From contig JARKIF010000044.1 of the NCBI GenBank assembly GCA_029378245.1, positions 310,001 through 374,000 on the forward strand: a DNA stretch of 64,000 bases. The letters are read 5' to 3'. The stretch comes from Roridomyces roridus. Lineage: Eukaryota; Basidiomycota; Agaricomycetes; Agaricales; Mycenaceae. Shown here one piece after another: positions 34,320 through 47,100 of this stretch. Made by a program: the position numbers and the translations under genes. The notes beneath the pieces were generated by a model. The model worked only from the letters and a program-made list of their open reading frames with translations, did not search any database and was not told the DNA's origin. Position 1 is the first letter of the stretch, and the number at the start of each line of letters is the position of its first letter.

Positions 34320-36005
34320 CTATACATCGCCCTGATTCGCCGTCGACTTCCGTCCAGGTACCACCACCTGAATACACGCGTTGTTTGCTCCAAGAAAAAG
34401 GCTGCTCCCATGCTGCCGTGTCGCGGGTTGCATAAACGGATTGAATCGCACAGGGCGGTTCTGCGCCTCATGCAATACCGCAGACGTCTTCTCGATGTCC
34501 CCCACGTGCACTTTGGAGAGCACGTCCTCGAGATTCTCCTGGGATAATGAATTATGTATTATAAGCAATGAAAGCGAAAGGAACACGCACATGATACGCC
34601 CTCGCGACGACATTTTTGGTGTACGGTAACGTTCCCGTCAACGCCTGCGCAATTAAATCCATCCGGAACTGAGAGACGCAAGCCTCGCCATAATCCGTCG
34701 CCGCGAATGGGATACCAAACTCGGCCGCGAGACAGACGACAGGAATCCAAGTATTGTAGCACGACAGACCGGCGTCCAACGCGACGAAAGCATCGGGGTG
34801 CTCGGACGTGTTGCGCGAAGGACGGTAGTAATCGGACTTGGAATCGAGGAAGACCCGAATGGTGCCTCCGCCGCACGCAGTGGGACTTGTGTATTGGAAA
34901 ACGCGGGGTCTAGTGGAGCTGGATTTGTTGCGTTGTACGGAGAGTGCCACGCTGGGTCCGTACATGACGAGGTCCAAGTCGGTATTGGGGAAGAGCAGTG
35001 CGAGTTCACCGAAGCTGACACCAACGGGATTTAGATGAATGAAGGACAACGAAGGACAGAAACGCACACTGGTATGAACATGATTTCGTCCTGAACAGTG
35101 AAATGGATGACGAAAAGTGTGGAACAGAAGACGACGCACCCTTGCGCCGAGATAGAAGACAGTCAATTTTCTCCTCTCCTCCGGGATTGAGACAAAGCCC
35201 ATTTCTTTCAGACACGCGTACACCGCAAGGGGACAATCAAGCCGGAGCGCGGCGATCGAGTCGATGGGAATCCCACGCCATTCGTAGTAGCTTGCCCAGG
35301 ATTCTCCGAAAGCAGGCGGGAAAACGGGACACACCGCATTGGGCTCATGCAGACGTTTCAACGACGGTATATGCTCCTTTGGAAGCCGCCAGCCTTCCTC
35401 CTCGCTGAGCACACACCAAGGGGCCTCAATCGCTTCTTCGCTCCCCATCTGCTCGGCGTCCATGACGCTCTGCGCCCAATATCCGACGTTCTTGCGCTGC
35501 ATGTCCAGAAGCCCGTACTGCACGAGGACGTACGGGAAATGGAAGACCCCATTGATGCTGTGCGCTCTCTTGGTCCATGGGAATTGCTCGACAACGGCCT
35601 TGTATTTCGGAACGAGTTCGCTGTCGCGCTGTCATCGTGAGCCCAAGTCCCGTCGAGAAGGAGGAAAAGAGCCGCTCACCTTGCCTGCCGCACATGCGGC
35701 TTTATGACCCCACCACGAGACTTTTGCGCACGCTTCCGAGCAATAGACAATCGTTTTGCACCCTCCGCAGACTTTTCCCTTTCAAGTAAATTGGAGATCC
35801 AGCCAGAGACACGCAGAAAAAAGCGCACTGGCTCAGGAACCGGCCTCCCACACGCGTTGAGCGAGCACCGCTTGCCAATGGAGGAGTCCGTCAAAGCAAA
35901 GAGAGCGTCAGGGTCGTCTTTGATGTAGGCCCACTCTTTGCGTATGACCCGGTAGGACGCCTCGTTCTGCACAGCCTTGAGCTTGTAATCCGGGCGGAGG
36001 TACAT
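34320..36005 (-). CDS. MYND zinc-finger protein with MSS51-like C-terminal domain
   Basis: The ATG at 36005 gives MYLRPDYKLKAVQNEASYRV. The finger is assembled across a short intron: CSLNACGRPVPEPVRFF, then CGGCKTIVYCSEACAKVSWW and GHKAACAAGK, which supplies the C-x4-C, C-x2-C, YC-x3-C and H-x3-C ligands of a MYND domain. The long following exon (MQRKNVGYWAQSVMDAEQMG, YYEWRGIPIDSIAALRLDCP, RRKLTVFYLGARVRR) and the exons with FGELALLFPNTDLDLVMYGP, VALDAGLSCYNTWIPVVCLA and GIPFAATDYGEACV resemble the C-terminal domain of MSS51/ZMYND15-like proteins. It ends STANQGDV at 34320. In fungi this architecture is common in large lineage-specific sets; the founding member MSS51 is a mitochondrial translation regulator, but that role should not be assumed here. 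Confidence 0.82.
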
Positions 36006-37377
36006 GGTGAAGGTCAAGAAAAAAGGAAGGTCGAGTCACGGGTACCAGGGCAAGTCAGAGAATTGGGACACGCGCCGGCCTTCGATGTCCTCGAGGCCGG
36101 GCTCGGTGGCGGCCAGGAAGGGAACACTATCTGCGACGACCGCGGCCACTCGGGGAATGGACTCTGAGACAGAGAGATGGGATGGCACCGAAGCAGAGTC
36201 GAGACGAGAGAGCAGACCGAAGACAAAATTGATCGTGGCTGTACTGAACAAATGACTCCAAACAAACACCTCTTTTGTCCCCGTCCACCATGCTCGAAAC
36301 CGCAACCGGGTGCAAGCTCAGGCAAAGCTTCAAATTGCCCAAGCAGAAATGCACGATGGATATCCAGCTCATCATGCCACAATACTCATCGGCCACTCAT
36401 TCTCGAATCTCGATGGCCCGACTCGATTGTTGCTCGATTGTCCTCCCGAAATTGTCCAGCAAGCGTCATCTCGCCATCGTCCCGCAGATCGAATAACGAA
36501 GCCGTTGATGTGTCCCCTGGAGCTCATTGATAGCCAATCCGGATCACCTATCTTTCTTTCCCCTCGGATCTTGCCTGCGCCCGGTCCAAATTTCCAAAAA
36601 TCTACGATCGCACCTGGTTGGTCACTGGTGTAATTCGTCTGGCTTCACTTTCATCGATATCACTAGAAATTCCTGACTGATTTTGCCATGGAGCTCTATG
36701 ACGGACGTACCAGTTCTGGGCTTGAACGAGCATAGGTCGACGACATCAAGCGACCGCCCTCCGTCAAGATCACCAATATTCCGATGGTCCTGGCAGAGGC
36801 GTCGTTTCCGTCGCTTGCGTAGAGCTCTCACCCCGAATATTGTTCAGTATTCTCAATCGAAATTAGGATCAGCGAATCTGTGATCAGATTGATTCAACTC
36901 TGATGAAGTCCCGGTTCCGACCCGGCATTCTCGCGGAGATCGTCGGCGTCCTCCGCTGTTTTGGCCCTGGTTGGGAGCCCGATTGATCTGTTGCATGCCG
37001 ATGACTCCTCTCCGCCTGGGAGCAATTCCGTTTGGACCCGTTAACGAAATTCGCACCGCCTAACGACCTTGTACTCCAATTCCGGTCGCCATGCTGTCTA
37101 CCAAGCACCTTATTTGGGAATATGGAAGCATATTTGAGAACACGAACAGCCGCATCCATCCCCGCCGCCAACTCGAATTCAAATGATTACTGCAGCAAGC
37201 GCACGCCGCGATGCCGGATGCTCTAATTGATGCGCCTTGGCCCTCCGGCGATGCCTTTACCCCTTTTGTCGCCCAGCGAGGGCCCAAGCATGATTCGGGC
37301 AGGGCATATAACGGCTGAGCGTCGCCTGCGAGTAGACATCCCCGCACCTTCGACGACGACCAACTCCCTCCCGCACG
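36006..37377. other. Intergenic stretch between divergent genes
   Basis: The region lies between the start of the MYND/MSS51-like gene and the start of the orphan gene at 37378. Short frames are present on both strands, but none shows a family motif or consistent splicing. A TATA-like CATATAA lies at about 37304-37310, roughly 70 bp before the next ATG. Confidence 0.4.
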
Positions 37378-37988
37378 ATGTCCCTCAGTCCCGCCGTTCC
37401 ACAGCCACTCCTTCACTTGATCATAGGATGCATCACTCTGTTGGCGAGTGGTCAGGATCCTGTGCCGACCGGGTTCCCAAGTGTCAGCACCCCACTCACC
37501 TTGCCCCACTCCCACCCTGCCGCCCACTACTTCAACTCCCTCAACATATGGTTGGAGTACCGCATTCGCAGCGAGCACTCTCTATCCTGGAGGATTGTCG
37601 TCGGTCAGTGCCACACCGCTCTTTCAGAGCTCGAATTAATCCACGCACCTTGCCTTCAGCTGGTCAGCCCATCGGCGCCGCTTTTGAAATCCCACCCTCC
37701 ATCTGGAGCCACCGGGACCGCGCCCTGGCTATCGAAGCCTCCTTCGTCCTCGCCGGCATCCGCCTCTCACTCCAGAAAGGCTTCCCCATCGGCCTCCGGG
37801 CGCGACTCTCTGTGGTTGATCGCGTCGAGCGGTTTGATTATGTCGATCTCCGAAGTGGGGAGAAGGTCCATGGTCAGCCGGGGATGTGCAAGCGCCTGCG
37901 GAATTGCAAGGCGGTACTTCCACACCCCTACGTGTGCCCGGGACTCTTGCATCGTCCTGGGCCGAATCTGTGTGCCGCGCATCGATGA
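37378..37988 (+). CDS. Orphan protein of 184 residues, two exons
   Basis: Exon 1 (37378-37603) and exon 2 (37660-37988) join across a 56-nt GT-AG intron into exactly 185 codons including the stop. The N-terminus has a hydrophobic stretch LLHLIIGCITLLASG that could be a signal peptide or anchor, followed by AAHYFNSLNIWLEYRIRSEH. The exon join gives WRIVVAGQPIGAAFEIPPS, then LAIEASFVLAGIRLSLQKGF and VDRVERFDYVDLRSGEKVHG. I recognise no family. The clean intron, intact frame and TATA-like box upstream argue that it is a gene. Confidence 0.55.
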
Positions 37989-38764
37989 GGGCACGGACCT
38001 TGTTATGAGTGAGCACGCACCATCGTCTATCCGCTATTGCTCATTTATCCCACCGCACAGTCTGCTCCTCTTGCACCTCTCTCTCGCTCTCCAGTCGGAC
38101 ATTGTTTTGTAGCGTTATAGTTTTGGTTTTGCGCTTCGTCTTGCTTTGATTGTATTCTTCTTGCTTTTGTGGACAGTATGTAGAGTAGACCTTGTCTTGG
38201 GGAATGGACATGTGTATAATAGACAAAGTACGACGTGAATATAAGCAACGGTGCCTTCTGAAAGTACAAGGACACCTTGTGCCGAACTGAGTAAAGGACA
38301 GGGATCGTACGGTTGTCAGTTGCTTTGACGACTGGCTCGCATTGTACTCGATTCAGAAATCCGGTTCCTGGAGAGGGAATCGGTCTGGAGAATATTCGAA
38401 CAACCCGCAATTCATCATCACCCATCATCATCGATCAATCAAACCATCGAATCACTTACCTAATATTAGCCTTGTCTGTTCTTGTCTTCTCTCATCACCA
38501 GACTCAAGCGCTCAAGGTTCCCCGGACTAGTTCTCGAGTCTGTCCTTACCTAGGTTCCAATCTTCCAATTCAACCTGTACCACAAAACTCAGCAGTGTGT
38601 TCGATATCCAGGTGTGCTGCCTTATATCCTGCATTTTATACTTAAGTCTCAGCAATCCAAATTGCCAACCAGCTGCACTGCGGGCGCACTGCGCCGAGCA
38701 ACACGTACGCACGCCACACGATGAGCAGTCATCCAACCACTTCTGCCCATAATATAAACACATT
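37989..38764. other. Stretch without a supported gene
   Basis: The region lies downstream of the orphan gene and before the long-TIR element at 38765. Short open frames occur on both strands, but none has motifs or splice support. A polypyrimidine-rich run is present at about 38440-38510. Confidence 0.4.
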
Positions 38765-39989
38765 TTACAGCTCTTTGCGGAACATAGGGCGCGAGCCGGA
38801 TTTTTATCAAATATTGTCAGATTTCGATCACCTGCAGTATTCCGCTTCGTATGGGGTCAATTCTTGTCCAATTCCCTTCGGACATGGACCATTCAATTTC
38901 CACGGTTGTTTTACAGTGCGTAGGCTACTAAAATTAATTGTTCTTGTCTACATTTCAATCACAAAGAAGCAAACAATCAATTTTGACTATTTACACAGTA
39001 GCAGTGGAATCAAGTTTGCTGGAGTCCCGGTATTTCACTGGGGTACTCTGATGGGCTTCCTACAGCGCGCCAGGGTACTACCTTGCTGTCAGATACATCA
39101 GGGGGACACCGGTGTATTGAGGTCTCCAGCCATCACTGTTCAACTGGATCTCAGCTCATGGTGGGCAATTTTTCTGAAACAGTGCACGCAGTGCAATGAA
39201 GAAACACCTCAACCTACCATTTCGTCCCATCCGAAGGGCATATACGCCTTGGGCAGCGAGCAGAACGTTGCCCGACGCCGTCACTCGTAGTTTACGTAAC
39301 ATCACTGTCAAAGTTGGATCTTTTGGACTGATTATGCTGTCCTGAGCTCAGTTCTTGTCCGATTGTCTTCGGACATGAACCGATCGATTCCCACGGTTGG
39401 TTTACAGTGCATAGGACTATAAGGATCATTTATTTTATTTTCCCTTGTACTGAACCACATCCAACAATGTTTTTGTCACTGTTCTGCTCTCTGGACACTA
39501 TCAAGAGGAAATCAGACCCTCGGATGGCCCGGGATACCAGTAGGTGGTACTCATGGAGTGAAACAAATGTTTCGCTTCAGAACAGTTGCTTTCTGTGGGA
39601 CAAAATGTATCTGAGTGATGCTGGCTACATTTCTTGGCACACCCTGTGTATCAGGATTGATACAGGACCGAATTAAGCACCCAGCGCACTTTAAAATACA
39701 CATATAGAGTACCCTTACAAGGTATTGGGATCCCATAATCCCCTGATGGTCAGTTGGGGCGTGGATAGTTGAAAATGATATTTGGGTCTTTCTTGGCTCA
39801 AGACGCTCACATAACAATTTATGTGAGTAGCCTAAGCACTGTAGAACGACTGTGGGAATCTATTGGTCCATGTCCGAAGACAATCGGACAAGAATTGAGC
39901 TCACAGCAGGGTAATTAGTGAAAGTGATCGAAATCTCAACAATTTTGACAAAAATCGAGCCGCGCCCTATGTTCCGCAAAGAGCTGTAA
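38765..39989. mobile_element. 1.2-kb element with ~175-bp terminal inverted repeats
   Basis: The left end begins TTACAGCTCTTTGCGGAACA and continues ATAGGGCGCG; the right end, read inverted, has the same first 31 bases. Beyond that the two ends stay clearly related for about 175 bp, sharing GATTTCGATCAC, TTCTTGTCC and TTCGGACATGGACC. A third, directly oriented copy of the inner part of this repeat (TTCTTGTCCGATTGTCTTCG onward) lies inside at about 39350-39420. The interior has frames without any recognised motif. No target-site duplication is evident, so the superfamily stays open. Divergence between the ends suggests an older insertion than the 6.5-kb elements. Confidence 0.72.
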
Positions 39990-40086
39990 CAGGTTGCGTG
40001 TGGCCACAATGGCGAACGCTTATTAAGGGATTTTCGGTGCCGTCTCAGTAATACATACACTATCCTTCGATTTGGGGTTGTAACGA

Positions 40087-41286
40087 CTAATCCAACGACG
40101 AGAGTGATGTTTCTCCGTCATTGCCCCGTGCATCGACAAATGTCAGCCGCGTCGGCTTGTAGATAGGCTCCCTGGCCATCTTGGTGCGAATCGCTTGCGC
40201 AGACCGCGTACTTCGGTTTTCTGCTGCACCTCGAATGGCCTGGATATCGGATGCACGAAGTGCGGTGCGCAGCAGGAGTTGATTTTTCTTGTCCGCTCGA
40301 ATGTGCATGTTCATATGCCTGCATGCGAGTGGAAATGTTAATTCAGTTCCAGACACGGGCGGGGCTCAACTTACTCGATACATTGATCGAAACTGAAGGG
40401 TACGATGGTCACCTCCCCCGTCAAGGCAGACGTGCGTGTGTCTGGGTGTGCCTCCCTCACAAATTCCATCGCCATCGGGTGAATGAGCATGGGAGCTGCG
40501 ATCGTTTGCTCACTTTCTCCATTTCCGAACTCGATGATCCCGAAACAAAATTGCCCTGCACCCGACTCCTGGGTTCTGTTCCAAATGAGTGCACGCTCCG
40601 GGGAGAGCTGCGAGCTGGGGATAGCTTTCAGCGGCTCGATCGTATTGATTTGCATCATGCCGCCCATCTCTTCAGCGGTGCGAGTCTGCTGTCCCTCAAA
40701 AACCGCCAGGAAATCGGGGATCTCCGCCGGCTCTATACCGACGTCGATACGAGCGCTGTGAGGTGGCTCGCGGCGAGGGTTATTGAGGAGGTCAAACTTC
40801 TGGATCAAGGCTGCTTCCAGGTACAACATGAGAAGCGGGTTCGCCGAGAAGTTGTTGACAAGCTTCATGATTCCAGAGCCCTCGACTGGGTGGCAGAATA
40901 CTTTGTGAGCGGGCCTGGATTTGAATGAGCCACGGCGTAACTCTGTGCATCGGAGACGTACCAGTGCTGCTTCTGGCACTGGAGTTGGATCAAAAATCAG
41001 AACACTGGATGGCTTTTATGTGAGAGGGGACATACTTCTTTGGAGCAATACCATGCCTCCTTGCACTAGGGAACATGAGCGTAAGTAATCCAAACGCCAA
41101 ACGACTGACCTTTGCACAGCGTCTCACGTTCTCCTTGAGCTTGTGACAATTGGTGCACGCAGTCTGCAGGGATTGTCGCCCGGTCCGGATCTCCTCCGAA
41201 GTGGATGCGACAGACTTGAAGGTCTCCGCGTTCTTGGGGTGAATAGCGTGAACACCGAGCGTTGGGCGAGCCGCTGAGTCCTGCAT
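40087..41286 (-). CDS. MYND-type zinc-finger protein
   Basis: The ATG at 41286 gives MQDSAARPTLGVHAIHPKNA (an in-frame ATG at 41373 would add 29 residues). Across three small introns the finger assembles as CTNCHKLKENVRRCAK, CKEAWYCSKE, CQKQHW and PAHKVFC, a complete MYND pattern including the terminal H-x3-C. A mostly helical region follows: GSGIMKLVNNFSANPLLMLY, LEAALIQKFDLLNNPRREPP, ARIDVGIEPAEIPDFLAVFE, EEMGGMMQINTIEPLKAIPS, SFDQCIE and, after the last intron, HMNMHIRADKKNQLLLRTAL. It ends GNDGETSLSSLD at 40087. MYND domains mediate protein-protein contacts. The partner is unknown; this fingered type is abundant in agaric genomes. It lies just outside the inner end of transposon copy 2. 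Confidence 0.83.
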
Positions 41287-41633
41287 GGTGGGAGTCAAGA
41301 CGGAGACGGATGGCGAGAAGCAGCTCACGTTCTGGCAGCCGTGTCCTTCGACCGCCGTAACAGCGGATGTCATGTGGCAACGAATGCCGAGGAAGATGAT
41401 ATCAAACGGATCAAGACTTCCCCAAACCCGAGTGGAGGCGCCGACAGCCAGATTTCGACCTGTTCATTGCGCATCCCGGGGAGTTGTGTAGTCTGTAGTT
41501 GATTGCGGTCCATTGATAGCTGTCGTGCGAATGCCGTAAAGTGCTGAGTTTCAAATTAGTTCCCACGTCCTGTCATCCGCTTCCACGCGTCGCGTCGCGT
41601 CCAGCCTGGGTCTCTGCCGTCCGTCGTCGACCC

Positions 41634-44122
41634 ATGGCTCCTCAGCTTCGCTGGTGCAGCCCTCAAGGACGTCAGACCATCACATCCATCACCCTGAAGC
41701 TTGTCCCGCAGTGGCCCAATGGGCTGTATCCGTACCAGCTGGATCTGGTGGCGCGCATTTTAGATGGGCAGGATCTTCTCTGCGTGCAGCAGACTGGAGG
41801 AGGCAAGTCCGCTCTATTCGCAATTCCGATACTGGTATCGCAGGAAATGAATCGCAATCCACACCTCTATCCGAATCTTCCGACGCACGCACTTCCGCAA
41901 GGCATCATTGTCACCCCAACCAAGGGCCTGGCGGCTAACATAGTATGTCATCGACCACGTCTCCTCCGCTCCTCTTGAGCTTGTCCAGGTCCTCGAACTC
42001 GAGCAACTAGGCATCAAAGCACTTGCCTACTGCCACGAGACAATCACCGAAGCGCGCAAGGCCGGGCGTAATCTCGTAGAAGAAATCACTGAATGCAAGA
42101 CATGGAGTATCGTATGCGTCGACCCTGAGCACCTGCGCGACAAAGCTTGGCGTCAAATAAGCGACTGCGCTGCTTACTGTGCTCGTCTCGTATACGGGTG
42201 TACTGACGAGGCGCATCTGATCAATCTATGGGGCGCAGGCTTCCGTCCAGACTTCCGGCATATCGGAGGCTTTTTTCGTGGTCGCCTGCCTTCTTCCATG
42301 TCTGTATTCGCACTCTCTGCGACACTCCAACCCGGCACCGCAACCCAATCTGTGTGCTCGAGTCTCGGAATGTTGGGTGATAACTTTTACGAGCATCGCA
42401 GTTCCAACGAAAGACCAAATACCCAGTTCATCATGTTACCCCTCCAGAATGGTCTCGGAAGCCACGTCTTTCCCCAACTACTATTCTATTTGAACTCTGG
42501 ACGCAAGGCGGCCATCCATTGTCGGACCATTCAAGATGTTCTACGAGTGTTTCTGTATCTCTGGCGTTCCCTTCCCCCTGGACCACACCGCCTACGACGG
42601 ATAAAGATGTATCATTCCCTTCGCTCTACCGAGGAGAATAAGGCGATTCTTAAATCCCTAGATGAAGACCCGGAGTGCCAGGTGGTTGTTGCCACGGTCG
42701 CATTTGCGAATGGCTTGAATGTGAAATCTCTCCTTGATAGTATTTCGCTGGGATTCCCGGAGACCGTCGACCAACTTTGGCAGGAGAAAGGTCGTGTTGG
42801 AAGGAACCCTGATACCGTCGCACGTGGGATCGTCCTGTACCAGCCGAACGCGCGAGCCGCCGCTGAGAAACAGGTCGCCGGTGCGTCTTTACTTTTCTCA
42901 TCATATCAAGATATTGAAATGAAGTCGTTTCAGATCCCCATGAGTCGGGTGTATCCAAGCCAAAACGTGCACCAAAAAGTCTAGAGCCACAGAAAGTGCG
43001 CGTCCTGACTGAGGACACTTGCTACATCTCCACGTTCAACGAGATATACCAGAACCCACCGCTTGAGACTTCCTCCCTCGATTGCGTTGCTGCGGGGCGA
43101 CGTCTGCCATGTTCCCTCTGTGTTGCCCGTCATGGCCTCCAAGTCAACATTCCGGCCCCACGACTCCCTCCCGGCGTAGAACTCCCTCTTTTTGTAGATT
43201 CGTCTTCGCCCGATCCCCCGTCGGCAGCGGAAAAGAAGCTCAAGCTAACGAAGAAAGAGCGTCTGCGAGCTGAAGCAGAGCTTTGGTGTTGGGTAAATCC
43301 CTATATCGCACCGAGCGCGTACTCTCGGCGAATCGTAACCGTCCAAAATCATCCTACTTCCCCACCGCTCTTGTGAGCTCCATGCTCAACAACCTTCTTG
43401 CTCTAGACTCTCTGTCAAAACTAGAGTCTCTGTTGCAGTCATGGGCCTTTTCCTCCTCTTACCGCGCCCGGTTATACGCCGTTGTTCACAGCCTCCGAGC
43501 CACCATCTTGTCTGACCGGGAAGAGGCTCGTTTGCGGCGTAATGCAAGACAGCGAGAGCGCCGGCGCAAGAATTCAAAGAAACGGATTGTCTCCGAGTCC
43601 GAGGAAGATGAGGAAGACGAGGATGAGATGGTGGAGGCGGAAGGCGAGGAGGGAGACCCTGGTGATGACGAGGGAATGGCGACGGCGCAGCAGGATTTGG
43701 AGGAGATGAGGGTGGGTGACGATGCGGACGTGACGATGGTGGAGGACCTGCTGGAAGAAGAGTCTGACACGGACGAACTTGGGACCCAAAAACAAGATGA
43801 GGGTCCCAGTTCTGACGAAGAAGCACATCCTCGATCTTCACCGGTTCCTCCGCCACCCAAACGTGCAAGGCGGGCATTGCAGGAGGTTACTAACGAGAAA
43901 CGGCCCAAGCCCGGCCGCGCTTCCCAGAAGTCATCCGCGGCTCGCTCTACAAGAGCCAAAGCCACACTCACGAAATCTTCCGGCGTCTCGTCAGCCGGCG
44001 CGGGCCCATCCACTCGCAAACAACCATCAGCGTCAGAGACAGCGCAGTCGTATGGTCCTGCATATGTGACGTCGCGCCGTCGGGCTCGACTAGAGGCCGA
44101 TCCTGTGGACGAGTCTGACTAG
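41634..44122 (+). CDS. RecQ-like DEAH helicase of transposon copy 2
   Basis: The protein is essentially that of copy 1, starting at the ATG at 41634 inside the right-hand region of the element. Walker A (QQTGGGKSALF), DEAH box (TDEAHLI), motif III (ALSATL) and motif VI (QEKGRVGRN) are intact, and the CxxC pair CSLC is preserved in the zinc-binding region. The exon junctions I used are NI|VLELEQLGI (near 41943) and VA|DPHESG (near 42877), with a further donor after ELWCW (near 43290). RecQ enzymes unwind DNA 3'-5', and subtelomeric or transposon-borne relatives are known in fungi. Carriage inside a TIR element next to a DUF6589-like gene is what is seen here. The C-terminal acidic and basic tails are not part of the usual RecQ core. 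Confidence 0.9.
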
Positions 44123-44187
44123 AGCTTCGAGTAGATTAACACGGTCGCTGTATACCTAGTTGTTGTACAATATAAATGTAACATTAC

Positions 44188-47100
44188 TTATTCGACATCC
44201 GATGCCCCTTCGCTCTCTGTCTCCGGCTCCGGCTCCTCGCTCTCGAGTGCTTCCTCATCTTCGGAGTCACTTTCACTCTTCTCTTCTCCGCACAGCCTGT
44301 CGAGAAGCGTCTCAAACTCGTTCGAATCTAGCCAATCATGATTCAACTCCCCGGTTGCAGAATCCACGATTACACCCAAATCTGATCCACTAGAGAGTGG
44401 TTCGTCGCTGTGATCAGTGCTGTCCCACTCTTGAACACAATCTGCAGCCGAACGAGATGCAGCAGACGCAGAGCTGAGTGCCGATCGAGCGGAGGAAGGA
44501 CACGGCGAGGTTTCAGTGTCACGTTCAGAATGCGAACTGTGCTCAGACGTGGCGCAGGAAGGAGTGGGTGAGCTTCCGAGACTTTGTGTGCGGCTTGTGT
44601 TGTGAGTATCGTCTTCATCGGCACTGGCAGGGGAGCCCGAACTTGCCGGAGAACCACTGCGGCAGCGGGCGAGCGAGGACTCTGGTAAGTTGCCTCGCCG
44701 TACCTCCATCTCGTGAAGTAGCTGTGCATATTCGGCGCCATTCTTGAGATACTCTGCCAATTTCCCATCTTCTAGCCGTTGATAGCCACGATCGAATTGG
44801 TTGATAACGGCGTGCCCCATGCTGCGACCCGAACGGAAACTGTGTAACTCCTCGTTCTTGTAGAGCTGCAGCAGGATCTTGGTCTCCGAGCGAAGATGAG
44901 GAGCCGGGTGGACTTTGCTTCGCTGTTTCAGCTCGAAACCAGATTCCATATTTTCCTTGATCTTGAGGAAGTGGAGAACGTTCGGAGAGATCGTTTTGCG
45001 GTAGAAAGGATCGTCATAATCTGCGCCCTGCTCCTTGGAGAAGTCGCTGAGCCACCGGTTGCTCCATTCCTGCATCAAGTCACCCTCCACAAATTTGCCG
45101 GGTTCACCGCGGGTATTGAGTAGCCAATTGTTGAGTATGGCTTCCTTCAACTCCGGAGATGCCTCATACTCGAGCAGCGTATACAAGTCGAGCATGTAGC
45201 GCATGTAGTTCTGGTTGGAGGAGCCCGCGAATGTGAAAATGTATATCTAGTTCGACTGTCAGAATTTTGCACATGCAGTGCCAATCTTATGATAGTACCT
45301 TCAGTATTTCAAAGACCCGACCAACATCGCCTTCCGGGATAGCATAGTTCAACTCAGTCCACCAGCCGAAATCCATAAGGAAGAGAATTGCGTTGCTGAG
45401 GACACGGTCACCATTGAATCCAGGTTGTTCACTGTGAGTCTTGGGACCATCACCAGCCCGCGCAGTTGTGGTTGTCTTACTGGCCGCGGTGGCTGGAAGT
45501 CCAGTGTTTGAGGCCTGGCACCTAATTGTTAGTTTCCGTTGAAAAGTCTGTTTCATGTGCACGTACCTCATTCAAAGTGTCAGCCTGCATATCATCACGG
45601 TCCGAGTCAGAATCCGAGCTCTCCGAGTTGGACATATGAGCGTCTGAATCACTTTGTTCACCCGGGCGTGTCCACGGCGAACCCTCATGAAATTTCGTTC
45701 GGGATTCTGCACGGTCCTGTTCCTCCTTGTCAAGAGACTGATCATAAGCTGCCTGACATGCGTAGCGCTCTCGGAGGATCCTCGCTTGGCGCAACAGGTC
45801 GTGGAGTGTCGGAAGGCGATTGGTTGTCACCAGCGCGTCAAAATGCGAGACCAGATCTGTCTCGCATCCGAGAACAAGCCTTTTTATCATTGAGTCATTG
45901 CTCGGACATTGTTTGAAAACCACTTACCGCCAACAATCGAGAATCCGGGCGTCCCAAATCAGAGTCATGCTACGGCTCGTCGGATAGAAATCGCATTTTT
46001 TGAGATCTGTCGGCCGCTTCATGTTCGCTGCATTTGAGCTGCGCGAAAGCGAAGATGGATCGGGTGATGATGCTGGCCCGTAGTGGTTTGACGCGCAAGA
46101 GTTCAGGTGGGTTGCCTTTGTATGCCACGTTTCTGCCGTGCTGAGAGCGTTGCGGAAAGAGGAGTAGACGTCTGGGCAGGTTGACTGTATCTGCTTGAGG
46201 CGCATCAAAGTCCCATGCGTGCCGCCGTCTCCGCGATTCCACGAGAGAATATTGTCAGATTTCTCCGGCTCCACCCCCGTCTGTTGGTCAAAATTGCGGA
46301 AGCCTGCCTCGTACCCTTTATTCTCCATCTGTTGTTCCGCATTCGTACCGAGCGGTTGAAGGCGTGCTTTTCGAACTGGCAGACGACGTTTTGAGAGCGT
46401 GGTACGGAATTTCTCGGAGATGTTAGGGGAAAGAGCGGCCAAATGGGGGAGGTAATTGACAAGGACTCGGATGGCGTGAAGCTCCCACACGTTGTCCAAA
46501 TGCTCCCAATCGATCGTGTTGTACAGACTGAGGACAGTCATGCTCTGTCTTTCTTGTTTGATGATTCTCGCAATGTGGTCATCAGCGCGGAATGCGGCCG
46601 GATGCAAACCATCGAGCTCAAACACGGTGCATGCAGTTCCGTGATTGAGCGAGTTCTCCTTCCCGAGCCCGTGCTGGTAAATGCGCTGGTACTTCTGGAT
46701 GTTGTCCGAGATCTTGGCATGCTCCATCTCACCTCGAGCCGTCGCCGCCTGTACCCGTGTGCGCAAGGTGGCCAAACTCGCCTCGGTCAAAGTTTTTAAC
46801 GCATTGCGCACCGTGCTATCACTGCAGCTATATCCCAAACGACAGAACACCCGCTTCACATCAATGTGGGCTTGACACGCGAATAGCCAGATACCCAGAG
46901 GCAGCGCGAGATCCCCAGAGGCATAACGATTGCGACTGATGATGAACGAGCTGATTGCACCGACTTGAATCTGGGAGGAGGTCAGAACAAAGACACCTCG
47001 AAAACCAGCCACGAGTGACGCACGCCAGGATGCGGTCGTATTTTCTTGACAAAACCCTCACCGCCCTTGCGCGGCGCCGCAGCACACTCGGTGATATACC

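Noticed and set aside
36014..36396. Overlapping minus-strand frames upstream of the MYND/MSS51-like gene
   Set aside because: They lack motifs and cannot be spliced in frame to the MYND exon start, which has its own ATG at 36005.
38721..39290. 189-codon plus-strand frame as a gene
   Set aside because: It runs through the terminal repeat of the 1.2-kb element and its interior without motifs; the similarity of its start to other places is explained by the inverted repeat.
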